A stretch of 64,000 bases of DNA from Paraburkholderia nodosa DSM 21604 (GTDB lineage Bacteria; Pseudomonadota; Gammaproteobacteria; Burkholderiales; Burkholderiaceae): the NCBI RefSeq assembly GCF_000519185.1, contig NZ_JAFA01000037.1, positions 19,873 to 83,872 on the forward strand. The letters are read 5' to 3'. How positions within the stretch are numbered: position 1 is the stretch's first letter; each line of letters starts with the position of its first letter. The translations under genes and the position numbers were made by a program. Positions 24,555-33,675 of the stretch are shown piece after piece. The notes beneath the pieces are model-generated. The model saw nothing but the letters and a program-made list of their open reading frames with translations, made no database searches and was not told the origin of the DNA.

Positions 24555-26708
24555 ATGTCAGCACCCGCCACCGACCTCGCTGCAGCCGGCGCGCATGCCA
24601 ATCAAAGCGGCCGCCGCCAGGTTCTCGTTACGTCTGCTCTGCCGTACGCCAACGGTCAGATCCACATCGGCCACCTGGTCGAGTACATCCAGACGGACAT
24701 CTGGGTTCGCGCGCTGCGAATGCATGGCCACGAGGTCTACTACGTCGGTGCCGACGACACGCACGGCACGCCCGTCATGCTGCGTGCGGAGAAGGAAGGC
24801 CTCACGCCGCAGCAGCTGATCGCGCGCGTGTGGCAGGAGCACAAGCGCGACTTCGACAGCTTCGGCGTCTCGTTCGACAATTACTACTCGACGGACTCCG
24901 AAGAGAACCGCGTACTTTCCGAGTCGGTCTATCTGGCGCTCAAGGAAGCGGGTTTCATCGAGACGCGCGACATCGAGCAGGCCTACGACCCGGTCAAGAA
25001 CATGTTTCTGCCGGACCGCTTCATCAAGGGCGAGTGCCCGAAGTGCGGCGCGAAGGACCAGTACGGCGACAGCTGCGAAGTGTGCGGCTCGACCTACGCG
25101 CCGACTGATCTGAAGAATCCGTACTCGGTGGTCTCGGGCGCAACCCCCATCCGCAAGACCTCGACGCACCACTTCTTCCGCCTCTCGGACCCGCGCTGCG
25201 AAGACTTCCTGCGCGGCTGGGTGAGCGGCCTCGCGCAACCGGAAGCGACCAACAAGATGCGCGAGTGGCTGGGCGAGTCGGGCGAATCGAAGCTCGCCGA
25301 CTGGGACATCTCGCGCGACGCGCCCTACTTCGGCTTTGAGATTCCGGGCGCGCCCGGCAAGTACTTCTACGTGTGGCTCGACGCGCCGGTCGGCTATTAC
25401 GCGAGCTTCAAGAACCTGTGCGAGAAGCGCGGCCTCGATTTCGAGGCATGGGTGAAGGCCGGCTCGAAGACGGAGCAGTACCACTTCATCGGCAAGGACA
25501 TCCTGTATTTCCATACGCTGTTCTGGCCGGCCATGCTGCAGTTCTCGGGCCACCGCACGCCGACCAACGTCTTCGCGCACGGCTTTTTGACCGTGGACGG
25601 CGCGAAGATGTCGAAGTCGCGCGGCACCTTCATCACGGCGGAAAGCTATGTGACCACGGGCCTGAACCCCGAGTGGCTGCGCTACTACTTCGCCGCGAAG
25701 CTCAACAGCACCATGGAAGACCTCGACCTGAACCTCGAAGACTTCCAGGCGCGCGTGAACAGCGACCTCGTCGGCAAGTACATCAACATCGCAAGCCGCG
25801 CGGCGGGCTTCCTGATCAAGCGCTTCGAAGGCCGCGTGCAAGATAGCGCGATGCATCATCCGCTGCTCGAGCAACTGCGCGCCACGATTGCGCAAATCGC
25901 TGCGCACTACGAAGCACGCGAATACAGCCGCGCGCTGCGCCAGACGATGGAGCTCGCCGACGCCGTGAACGGTTACGTCGATACGGCCAAGCCGTGGGAG
26001 CAGGCCAAGGATCCGGCCAACTCGGCGGCGCTGCACGAGACCTGCAGCGTGAGCCTCGAAGCGTTCCGCCTGCTTTCGCTCGCTCTGAAGCCGGTGCTGC
26101 CGACGCTCGCAGAAGGCGTCGAACAGTTCCTGGCGATCGAGCCGCTGACCTGGGCCGATGCAGGCAAGGCGCTCTCGTCGCAACAGCCGATCAACGCGTA
26201 CAAGCACCTGATGACGCGCGTCGATCCGAAGCAGATCGAGGCGCTGCTCGCCGCCAACCGCGATTCGCTCCAGGCAACCGATGCGCCCGCCGCTGCGGCT
26301 GCGGATGCGAACAAGAAGTCGAAGGCTGCCAGGGAAGCGAAGAAACCTGCCGCCGATGAAACGCCGGAAGTCATCTCGATCGACGACTTCGCGAAGATCG
26401 ACCTGCGCGTGGCGCTGATCGTCGACTGCAACCTCGTCGAAGGATCGGACAAGCTGCTGCAACTCACGCTCGACGTGGGCGAGGAAAAAACGCGCAACGT
26501 GTTCTCGGGTATCCGGTCGGCGTACAAGCCGGAAGACCTCAAGGGCAAGCTCACGGTGATGGTTGCGAACCTCGCGCCGCGCAAGATGAAGTTCGGCATG
26601 TCCGAAGGCATGGTGCTCGCGGCTTCCGCCGCCGACGAGAAGGCCGAACCGGGTCTGTACATTCTCGAGCCGCATAGCGGCGCGAAGCCGGGCATGCGGG
26701 TCAGGTAA
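24555..26708 (+). CDS. metG: Methionyl-tRNA synthetase with C-terminal tRNA-binding domain
   Basis: Charges tRNA-Met, including initiator tRNA. A class I synthetase of 717 residues: HIGH signature at 37-40, a zinc knuckle (CPKCGAKDQYGDSCEVCG), KMSKS at 351-355, an anticodon-binding helical domain, an Ala/Lys-rich linker (about 575-605) and a C-terminal EMAP/Trbp111-type domain (about 610-717). The last domain includes IDLRVALIVDCNLVEGSDKL and dimerises the enzyme. The frame is open to 24297, but MSAPATDLAA at 24555 is used because the extended -10 lies inside that extension. Confidence 0.96.
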   Translation: MSAPATDLAAAGAHANQSGRRQVLVTSALPYANGQIHIGHLVEYIQTDIWVRALRMHGHEVYYVGADDTHGTPVMLRAEKEGLTPQQLIARVWQEHKRDFDSFGVSFDNYYSTDSEENRVLSESVYLALKEAGFIETRDIEQAYDPVKNMFLPDRFIKGECPKCGAKDQYGDSCEVCGSTYAPTDLKNPYSVVSGATPIRKTSTHHFFRLSDPRCEDFLRGWVSGLAQPEATNKMREWLGESGESKLADWDISRDAPYFGFEIPGAPGKYFYVWLDAPVGYYASFKNLCEKRGLDFEAWVKAGSKTEQYHFIGKDILYFHTLFWPAMLQFSGHRTPTNVFAHGFLTVDGAKMSKSRGTFITAESYVTTGLNPEWLRYYFAAKLNSTMEDLDLNLEDFQARVNSDLVGKYINIASRAAGFLIKRFEGRVQDSAMHHPLLEQLRATIAQIAAHYEAREYSRALRQTMELADAVNGYVDTAKPWEQAKDPANSAALHETCSVSLEAFRLLSLALKPVLPTLAEGVEQFLAIEPLTWADAGKALSSQQPINAYKHLMTRVDPKQIEALLAANRDSLQATDAPAAAAADANKKSKAAREAKKPAADETPEVISIDDFAKIDLRVALIVDCNLVEGSDKLLQLTLDVGEEKTRNVFSGIRSAYKPEDLKGKLTVMVANLAPRKMKFGMSEGMVLAASAADEKAEPGLYILEPHSGAKPGMRVR

Positions 26709-26727
26709 CACCCGCCCATGTCGTGCG

Positions 26728-26756
26728 AAACGCCCCTTGCGAGGGGCGTTTTTTTT
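26728..26756 (+). terminator. Rho-independent terminator after metG
   Basis: A 10-bp perfect stem (26728-26737 with 26742-26751), a tetraloop TGCG and a run of eight T residues. Confidence 0.9.
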
Positions 26757-26776
26757 GCGCCTGGCTTTTCGAGGCG

Positions 26777-29700
26777 CTAGCGGCGCAGCCGATCGAAACG
26801 CCGCGTATAAAGAATATCGGCGCCGTTGAAGGTGCCGCCGTACACCACCAGCGACCAGTAGCGCGAGAGGTTGATCGTGGCCTTCACCGCGTTCGACGCC
26901 GACTGCAGGCCCTGTTCGTAGCCGATCACGAGACGCTGGTTGATGGCCTTCGCGATCATCACGACCTCGGTGTCGGTCAGGCCCACCTCGCTGCGGCCGA
27001 TCGAAAATTCGTCGAGGCCGATGCTCTGCGCAATGCGCTTGCCTTGCGCGCTGCCGAGCAGGGCGAGCGCCGTCGTCATCGCGCTCTGCTGGCCGAGGTT
27101 GTTGCCCTGGTCGGTGCCGTGCCCGAATAGCAGCCAGGAGAGCTTTTCGTTATCGGGCACGTTGGGCTCGGACACGAGCCGCACCGAAGGCGCCTGCACG
27201 GTGCCGGTGACCTGCACGCCCGCCTCGACCTGCTGGTTGCGCCGCATGGCGAGAATGTTGATGCCCGGATTGCCCACCGGCCCGTTGAACGTGAAGAAGC
27301 CATTTTCGATATTGAGCTTGGTGCCGAACGCCGTGTACGTGGAGCCTTCGGTCACGCGCACGTTGCCGACCGCGCGCAGCGGGACGTCCGGCGCGCTGTT
27401 GACCGAGATCATGCCTGCGAGGCCCAGATCCGCGCCCTGCCCGCGGAAGCGGAAGTCGTGGCCGAGATCGATGTCGATGTTTGCACGCGGCGCGAAGCGC
27501 GGCGCGGGCCTGGTCGATGCCGTTTCCTCGATGGGCGGCCTGCCGCCCACCGTCGTGCCGTCGGGGCGCACGATCACGACGTCGTCGCCGAGCGAAGGCG
27601 CAGGTAACTCGGGCATGTCGAAGAGCGCGTGATCGACGGTGAACTTGCCGTCGATCTGCATGCCGCCGAGATGCCCGCCGTTGGCGATGCTCGCGCTGCC
27701 GGACAGCGACAGCTTGCGGTCGGGCGAAGCGAAAAGCTCGAGCTTGTCCGCGACGATGCTCGCGGTGAGATCGGGCTCGGCGTTGTCGAGGCGCACCTGG
27801 CCCTTTGCGCGCAGCGTGCCGCTCGTCGCGCCGTGGAACTCCACCTGCTGGAAGTCGACGAGGTTCTGCGAGAGCGCGATGCGGATCACGCCGTCCTTCA
27901 ACTCCACGCCCTGGTCGACCACGGTGGCCGAGATGCCGTCGCCGACCAGCGAGCCCGTGAGATTCGGCTTCGCGACCGTGCCGCCGAGCGCGAGTTGCAG
28001 CGCGAGATGGCCGTCGAGCAGATAAGTCGGGCCGAGCATGCCGCCCGTGTTCCTGAGCGAGGGCACGTTCGCCTTGATGGTGCCGCCGATCGGCGCCTCG
28101 TCCGCGACAGTGAGAATGCCGTCGCGCGGCATGAGTGTCGTATAGGCGTCGATGTCGAGCACGCCGATGCGGCTCGCCTGCGCATGCGCCGTGAGCGTGA
28201 GGCGGTTGCCGCCGCTGAAGGCCGCGCGCACGTTGAGCTCGCCCACGCCGAGCGAGGCAAAGCCGCGGCCGACCTCGGTCGTGATGTCGCCCGAGCGGCG
28301 CTTGATCTGCACATAGCCGGTGGCCGTCGGGCCGACGGCGAAGTCCCAGTCGCCGTCGAAGATCAGGTCGGTCCTGAGCGTCGACGGCACGCCCGTGAAC
28401 TGCTGCCGGATCTGCATGATGCGCGCGAGCGACACGTTGGTGAGCGTGCCCGCCGAGCGGATGCGGCCATGGTCGAGATCGAACGATTTCAGGTCGAGCG
28501 ACGCGCCTTCCCCCGTAATACGCGTCGCGCCGAGCGTGACCTTGCCGGGGCCCGCGCTCACCGTGAGCGGCGACTGCAGCTTCACACCGGGCACGCCGCG
28601 GTTCTCGAGTTGCGTCACCGTGCCGTTCCAGCGCGTGCCTTCGCGCGTGTCCTGGAGGCCGCCGTTGGCCGCCACCACGAAGTCGATCGGCTGGCCCTGC
28701 ACCTTGCCCTTCGCGCTCGCGCTGAGCGTGTGCTTCGCGCGCGTGCCGTCGAGGCGCGCGGTGAGCGTCGCGATGTCGACGCCCGCCACGGCAATGTCAC
28801 TCGCGTCGGTGCTGAAGGCGAGCGCGCCGTTCGCGCCGTCGCGCGCGAGGGCCCGGCCCTCGGCATGGCCGACGCGGTTATCGCCGAACACCACGTGGTC
28901 GGCCTTGTAGTCGAGCGAGACGTCGGGATGCGCGAAGGTGCCGGTCACGTCGCCGTTCGCCGCGAGCTGGCCCGCTATGCCGAAGCCGAGCCGGTCGAGC
29001 TGCGGCGCATCCACGCGAAAGCGCAGGCGGTCGCCCCGCGCGCCGAAGCTGCCTTGCAGGTCCACGGTATTGCCCGCGACCGAGAGGTTCGCGCGGCTTG
29101 GCAGAATACGCGAGCCCGCCAGCTGGATAAGGCCCTGGCCCGTGAGCGGCAGGTCGTCGTAGACGCTCGGGCCGAGCTTGAACTCGGCCCGCGTCGTGAA
29201 GGTGGGCGCGAGTGTGCCGCTCGCATTGAGCGTGCCGTTCACGCGCGCCTCGATGCGCCGGCCTGCGGGACGCGTGGCCGGTCGCGGCTTCGCTACAGGT
29301 TCGGCCGCCCCGGCCTGCTCAGTCTGTTTCGCGTTCTCCACGCGCTTTTGCGCGGCGGCCTGCTCGCCCGATTGCGCGGGATTGAGCGACGGGTTCAGTG
29401 CCGGATTGAGCGCGAGATTGCGTTGCTGATTGAGCGCGTCGGCGGCGGGTTGGGCCGCGGGCCGCGGCCGGGCGGCCAGCGCGGGCGACTTCGCGGCCGG
29501 GCGCGCCGGCGTTTGCGGCGTGAGCGACAACGGATCGAAATTGGTCAGCACCGCCTTGAGTTGATACGTGGAACTGGCGTCGTGCTTGAGCGCGCCCGAC
29601 AGGTCGATGCGCCCCGCCCCCGAAGTCAGCCGCACGTCGTTGAGCGAGAGGCGCGCGGGGTCCTGCGTGATCTTGCCCTGCACGCGCAGCGCCGCCCTCG

Positions 29701-31273
29701 GATCGGCGAGATCGAGCGTGACGCTCTGCACGTCGCCGTTCAGCCGCACGCCGACCGGCCCCGCGAATTGCGTGGCGCGCACGCTCGACTGGATCGCGTT
29801 GAGGTCGAGGGCGGCCACCTTCAGGTCGAAGCGTCCGTCGCGCCCGCTGATCGTCCCGCCTCCGGTGATCGTCGCGTTCTTCACGAGACGCACGGCGAGC
29901 TTCGGGATGCGCTGCGTCTTCGCATCGAGCACGACGTCGGCGTGGGCGTCGATGAGCGGCAGCAGCTTTTCGTCGATGGCGCCCGGCTTCGCGTTCACGA
30001 TCGAGACCGCGCCCGCCACCGTGAAGCCAGCCGCATTGCTGCGCGCGCGCGCCGCGTCGGCTGCGGCCGAGGCGGCGGAGGCAGCCGCGGCATCGGGCTT
30101 CGCGCCACCCGCTGGCGCCGATGCCGACGCCGGCACGGAAGCCGGCGTCACGTCCGACACCGCCGCCGCCCCCGACGCCACCGCCGCGAGCGCCGCCGGC
30201 ACGCCCGCCGCACCGCCCGGCACTGGCTGCAACTGCGCACGCACCGCGAGGTCGGCGAACGGCGCGCCCGGCGCAAACGCCTGCGGATTGACATGATCGA
30301 ACGCGAGCGTGACGCGCTGCAGCGGCACGGAAGCGAACGGCGTGGCCTCCACATGCGCGCGGCCGGTGAGCTTCATGCCGCTTGCCTCGACATCGGCCGT
30401 GAGCGCCTCGAGCGAGCCGGCGAGGTTTGCGCTGACCTGCACGTCTTCGCCGTTCACCTTGCCGGAGTAGCCCAGGTCGCCCGTGAGCGCGAACGGCCGC
30501 ACGCCGTCGAGCTTCGCCTCGGCGCTCACCGCGCCAAAGGGCGTGTCGAGACGCTCGATGGCGGCCTCGTGATGGCGGCCGTCGCTGCGTCCGTGGAACT
30601 GGAAGTGCGAGAACTCGTTGGTCGAGGTGCCTTCGTGCACCGTGAGCTTGTCCACCTGCAGGTCGCGGATCTCGAGCCCGAGCGGCAGCTGCAGGTTTTC
30701 CGGCAGCTTCATGGGCGAGGAAGGCTCGTGCGACGGCACGATGCGCATCTCGATGTCGCCGGCGTGCAGATAGTCCACCACGAACCGCCAGGGTTTCTGG
30801 CCGAATCCCTGCAGCTCCCACTGGCCGCCGATGCGGTCCACCTTGAGCGTGGTGCCGTCCGTGCCGCGCCAGCTCACGTTGGAAAAACGCACACCGGTCG
30901 CAAGCGTGCCGCCTTCGAGCCTGCCCGCGAGCTTGCCGTCGAGCAGCCTGACTGCCGCGCGCCACGCGTAGGCCGTGCCGCGCTCGGTGGTCAGCACGCC
31001 ATAGAGCAAGCCGGCGACGAGCCCGACGAGCAGCACCGGCACGACGATCGCCCAGGCAAGCGCCTTCCAGAGCCGCGGCCCGCGGCGCCGCGGCGGCGCA
31101 CCATTGTTGTCGCCTGCACCGCCCGCGCCGCCGTCGCCGCCGTCGCCGCCATTGCCTCCATCGCCGCCGGGTTCGCCGCGCGCTTCATCGTCCGGGCTGC
31201 GGCCAGCCTCCCCCGGCGGCACCGCGAACGTGGCCGTCAGCCATGCCACCGCAGTGAGACGACGCGCGCTCAT
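26777..31273 (-). CDS. tamB: TamB, inner-membrane component of the translocation and assembly module
   Basis: A 1498-residue AsmA/TamB-like protein thought to span the periplasm as a beta-groove and to work with TamA in outer-membrane assembly or phospholipid transport. A Gly/Asp-rich cytoplasmic tail (about 24-60) precedes one membrane anchor (about 71-95). A long periplasmic beta-strand region with low-complexity Ala/Pro inserts near 380-410 and 590-670 follows. The C-terminal DUF490/TamB domain ends with NLSRYWSLVVYGGTFNGADILYTRRF. It follows tamA by 61 bases with a purine-rich GAGGGGG before its ATG. Confidence 0.93.
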   Translation of the reverse strand: MSARRLTAVAWLTATFAVPPGEAGRSPDDEARGEPGGDGGNGGDGGDGGAGGAGDNNGAPPRRRGPRLWKALAWAIVVPVLLVGLVAGLLYGVLTTERGTAYAWRAAVRLLDGKLAGRLEGGTLATGVRFSNVSWRGTDGTTLKVDRIGGQWELQGFGQKPWRFVVDYLHAGDIEMRIVPSHEPSSPMKLPENLQLPLGLEIRDLQVDKLTVHEGTSTNEFSHFQFHGRSDGRHHEAAIERLDTPFGAVSAEAKLDGVRPFALTGDLGYSGKVNGEDVQVSANLAGSLEALTADVEASGMKLTGRAHVEATPFASVPLQRVTLAFDHVNPQAFAPGAPFADLAVRAQLQPVPGGAAGVPAALAAVASGAAAVSDVTPASVPASASAPAGGAKPDAAAASAASAAADAARARSNAAGFTVAGAVSIVNAKPGAIDEKLLPLIDAHADVVLDAKTQRIPKLAVRLVKNATITGGGTISGRDGRFDLKVAALDLNAIQSSVRATQFAGPVGVRLNGDVQSVTLDLADPRAALRVQGKITQDPARLSLNDVRLTSGAGRIDLSGALKHDASSTYQLKAVLTNFDPLSLTPQTPARPAAKSPALAARPRPAAQPAADALNQQRNLALNPALNPSLNPAQSGEQAAAQKRVENAKQTEQAGAAEPVAKPRPATRPAGRRIEARVNGTLNASGTLAPTFTTRAEFKLGPSVYDDLPLTGQGLIQLAGSRILPSRANLSVAGNTVDLQGSFGARGDRLRFRVDAPQLDRLGFGIAGQLAANGDVTGTFAHPDVSLDYKADHVVFGDNRVGHAEGRALARDGANGALAFSTDASDIAVAGVDIATLTARLDGTRAKHTLSASAKGKVQGQPIDFVVAANGGLQDTREGTRWNGTVTQLENRGVPGVKLQSPLTVSAGPGKVTLGATRITGEGASLDLKSFDLDHGRIRSAGTLTNVSLARIMQIRQQFTGVPSTLRTDLIFDGDWDFAVGPTATGYVQIKRRSGDITTEVGRGFASLGVGELNVRAAFSGGNRLTLTAHAQASRIGVLDIDAYTTLMPRDGILTVADEAPIGGTIKANVPSLRNTGGMLGPTYLLDGHLALQLALGGTVAKPNLTGSLVGDGISATVVDQGVELKDGVIRIALSQNLVDFQQVEFHGATSGTLRAKGQVRLDNAEPDLTASIVADKLELFASPDRKLSLSGSASIANGGHLGGMQIDGKFTVDHALFDMPELPAPSLGDDVVIVRPDGTTVGGRPPIEETASTRPAPRFAPRANIDIDLGHDFRFRGQGADLGLAGMISVNSAPDVPLRAVGNVRVTEGSTYTAFGTKLNIENGFFTFNGPVGNPGINILAMRRNQQVEAGVQVTGTVQAPSVRLVSEPNVPDNEKLSWLLFGHGTDQGNNLGQQSAMTTALALLGSAQGKRIAQSIGLDEFSIGRSEVGLTDTEVVMIAKAINQRLVIGYEQGLQSASNAVKATINLSRYWSLVVYGGTFNGADILYTRRFDRLRR

Positions 31274-31334
31274 GCCGCCCCCTCGCCGTGCGGCGCAGGA
31301 GGCGTTGAAAAGCGGAACAGCGAGCGCGTCATCA

Positions 31335-33176
31335 TCAGAAGGCGATCCCGAGTGTCAGATAAGGCCGCACGCTGTGAGTGCGAAAGCCATAGGCGAGATC
31401 GAGGTTGACCGGCCCGACGGGGCTGCGCCAGCGCGCGCCGATACCCGCGCCCGGATCGAACTCCTTTTCGCCCCAGGTGTCGGTGGCGGTGCCGACGTCG
31501 AAGAACGCTGCGCCGCCCCAGTCGTGACTGAACCAGTGCTGGTACTCGGCTGAGCCGGTGACGAGGTACTTGGTCGGCAGGATCGAGCCCGACTGGTCGT
31601 TACCGATGCTCTGGAACGAGTAGCCGCGCACCGAGTTCGAACCGCCCGCACGGAACAGCAGCGACGCGGGGATGCCGCTCGACGGACCGCTCGTGAACAC
31701 GCCGCCCAGTTCCGCGCGGAACACCATGATGTCGCTGTGGCCGATCGGCAGGTATTGCTGGCCGCGCATGTAGGCGCGCAGGAAGCTTTGCTCGGCGCCC
31801 ACGTTCTTGAGCGCGACGCCCGCCTCCATGCGGATGATGTTGCCCGAGCGCGGAAACAGCGGGTCGTCGACATTGCGGCGCGTCCAGCCCCATGTCGGCA
31901 CGAGCGCATAGGCCCGCGAGGACGGCCCCACGTTCTGCGTGAGGCGGTCGTCGTAGAACATCAGCGCGTACGCGTAGTCGATGTTCTGCGAGGTGCGCGT
32001 GCGCTGGACACCGACACGCGCGCTATAGATGTTCGTGTCCGAGACGTCGGTGGTCGTGTAGGACGCGACGAGGCTGTTGGTCCAGGCGCGCGGGCCCGGC
32101 GGCATCGAAAGCTGGACCTGACCGAACTTCTGGATCTGGTCGAGCCGCCCCTGCACCTGGAACGGCCACGCCGCCCCGAACGTGTTCAGGTAGGTGTAGG
32201 AGCCCTGGACGTGCGCACCGGTGTCGGTCGAATAACCCACGCCGCCGCGGAAGTTGTTGTAGGGGAACTCGCTCACCTTCACGTGCACGGGCGTCTCGAG
32301 CGGCTTTTGCGTGTTCGCGTCGACGTCGATCGCCACGCTCGCGTAGTACGGCGTGTTCTGCACCTGGCGCTGCAGTTCGGCCACGCGCTTCAGGTCGTAG
32401 ATTTCGCCCGGCGAGAGCGGATTCACGTTGTCGATGATGTAGCCCGGATAGCGCCGCGGCCCCGAAACATCGAGCTTGCCCAGCGTGAAGGTCGGCCCGC
32501 TGTCGAACGTTACGGAAAGTTGCGCGTCATGTCTGAGCGGATCGACCCGCGCCTCCGAAAACGCGATCTTGGCGCCGAGGTAGCGGCGCGCCTGCAGTGC
32601 CTTGAGCGAGGCATTCTTGGCGTCGTCCCAGCCCGACTGCGTAAAGGCGTCGCCGTCGTGCAGCGAGAACGCGAAGCGCGCGGTGTTCTCCTGCGCCGGG
32701 TCTTCCGTGAGGACCGGGCCGCGAAACACGAGCTTCACCGAGGAAATCGTCGTGCGCGGCCCCGGATCGACGCTCACCCGCACGTGCCGCCTGCCGTCGA
32801 TCGTGCGCACGTCGGTACGCACGACCGGCGTGAAATAGCCCGCCGTCGAGGCGAGGTCGCGTACCTGCTGCGGCGCCGCGGTCACGAGGAACTCGAACTG
32901 GTCCTCGTTCACGTCGGCGCGCGTGGCAAAGCGCGCAATGTCGAGGTGCGTCTCGAGCAGCTTGCGCAGGTCGCGCGGCGAGGCCTGGATATCGACGTCG
33001 TAGTAGGTGCGCGGGCGCATCCACGGCAGCAGGGTGGTCAGGATGTCGGCCCGGGCGGGCGGCGCCACGGCGCAGAACTCGGCGAGGCACACGATCAGGC
33101 ACGCGGCGAGCCGTGGCCGCGCCGCCCGCGAGGGGCGCCGCCGTGCGCACAATGCTTCGATCACCCATCCCGCCAA
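31335..33176 (-). CDS. tamA: TamA, Omp85-family outer-membrane protein
   Basis: A 613-residue outer-membrane protein with a signal peptide (cleavage likely after PPARA), three POTRA-like repeats (about 50-270) and a 16-strand barrel. The barrel has the Omp85 lid motif VRGYSF and a terminal strand ending LTLGIAF, a beta-signal with terminal Phe. It partners TamB, encoded immediately downstream. There is no in-frame ATG at the front: TTG at 33176 is chosen because GGAGG stands six bases upstream. The nearby ATG at 33168 is in another frame. Confidence 0.93.
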   Translation of the reverse strand: MAGWVIEALCARRRPSRAARPRLAACLIVCLAEFCAVAPPARADILTTLLPWMRPRTYYDVDIQASPRDLRKLLETHLDIARFATRADVNEDQFEFLVTAAPQQVRDLASTAGYFTPVVRTDVRTIDGRRHVRVSVDPGPRTTISSVKLVFRGPVLTEDPAQENTARFAFSLHDGDAFTQSGWDDAKNASLKALQARRYLGAKIAFSEARVDPLRHDAQLSVTFDSGPTFTLGKLDVSGPRRYPGYIIDNVNPLSPGEIYDLKRVAELQRQVQNTPYYASVAIDVDANTQKPLETPVHVKVSEFPYNNFRGGVGYSTDTGAHVQGSYTYLNTFGAAWPFQVQGRLDQIQKFGQVQLSMPPGPRAWTNSLVASYTTTDVSDTNIYSARVGVQRTRTSQNIDYAYALMFYDDRLTQNVGPSSRAYALVPTWGWTRRNVDDPLFPRSGNIIRMEAGVALKNVGAEQSFLRAYMRGQQYLPIGHSDIMVFRAELGGVFTSGPSSGIPASLLFRAGGSNSVRGYSFQSIGNDQSGSILPTKYLVTGSAEYQHWFSHDWGGAAFFDVGTATDTWGEKEFDPGAGIGARWRSPVGPVNLDLAYGFRTHSVRPYLTLGIAF

Positions 33177-33489
33177 ACGCCACCTCCGGCCGTCGTAGAA
33201 CTGGTTGCCACCGGTTGCGCCGCTCGCGCGCAGGGCACGGGAAGCGGCAACGGGCGCAAACGCGTTATTTCACCACATCGGCGCGTCAAAACCCCAGGAG
33301 GAGGCGCAAAGCGTGCCACAACGCCGGCGCAGCCGGACGCATGGCGCGCGCGGAGCGGCCCGAGGCATGGCCGACGCGCGCTGCGCCCGCGCGGATGTTC
33401 CGCGGCGTTGGCTTGCGGTAAAATTGCCGCCGACAGAATTAGCGGCGCGGCGCAATCAGGCGCCCCGCCTTACTGGACGGACGTCAGCC
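33177..33489. other. Divergent intergenic region, tamA and the DUF3460 gene
   Basis: No gene is supported in these 313 bases; long frames through them are shadows. On the plus strand TAAAAT at 33419-33424, with TGTTCC 17 bases upstream, is a possible promoter for the DUF3460-scpA unit. The minus strand carries the tamA ribosome-binding site but no promoter I can defend. Confidence 0.4.
33419..33424 (+). promoter_or_regulatory. Candidate -10 for the DUF3460-scpA unit
   Basis: TAAAAT 66 bases before the DUF3460 ATG, in a context (GGTAAAATTGCCG) similar to the argH and metG elements. TGTTCC lies 17 bases upstream and is a poor -35. Confidence 0.4.
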
Positions 33490-33675
33490 ATGTATCAGTC
33501 GGACATCACGCAGTTCATCAACCAGCTCAAGCAGCAAAAGCCGCAGCTCGAAGAACAGCAACGCAAGGGCCGCGCGCTCCTGTGGGACAAGCAGCCGATC
33601 GACCTCGACGAGCGCGAGCGCCAGCAGGCTTCGCGCGTGAGGCAAACGTCTTACGTCTACTACCAGAACTTCTGA
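33490..33675 (+). CDS. DUF3460 family small protein
   Basis: A 61-residue soluble protein of unknown function, rich in Gln, Arg and Lys, with a predicted helical N-terminal part (QFINQLKQQKPQLEEQQRKG) and a Tyr-rich end (TSYVYYQNF). This family is found in betaproteobacteria next to scpA, as here. Its stop and the scpA start share a base (TGATG), so the two are translationally coupled. That points to a link with chromosome condensation or simply to shared expression; no function is shown. Confidence 0.85.
   Translation: MYQSDITQFINQLKQQKPQLEEQQRKGRALLWDKQPIDLDERERQQASRVRQTSYVYYQNF

Noticed and set aside
27629..31408. A 1259-residue plus-strand open frame antisense to tamB
   Set aside because: GC-rich genes often leave a long open antisense frame. 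The product is Arg/His-rich without any domain pattern, while the minus strand is a clear TamB.
31737..33674. Open frame continuous with scpA reaching back over tamA
   Set aside because: ScpA begins at the ATG overlapping the DUF3460 stop; the upstream part is antisense to tamA.
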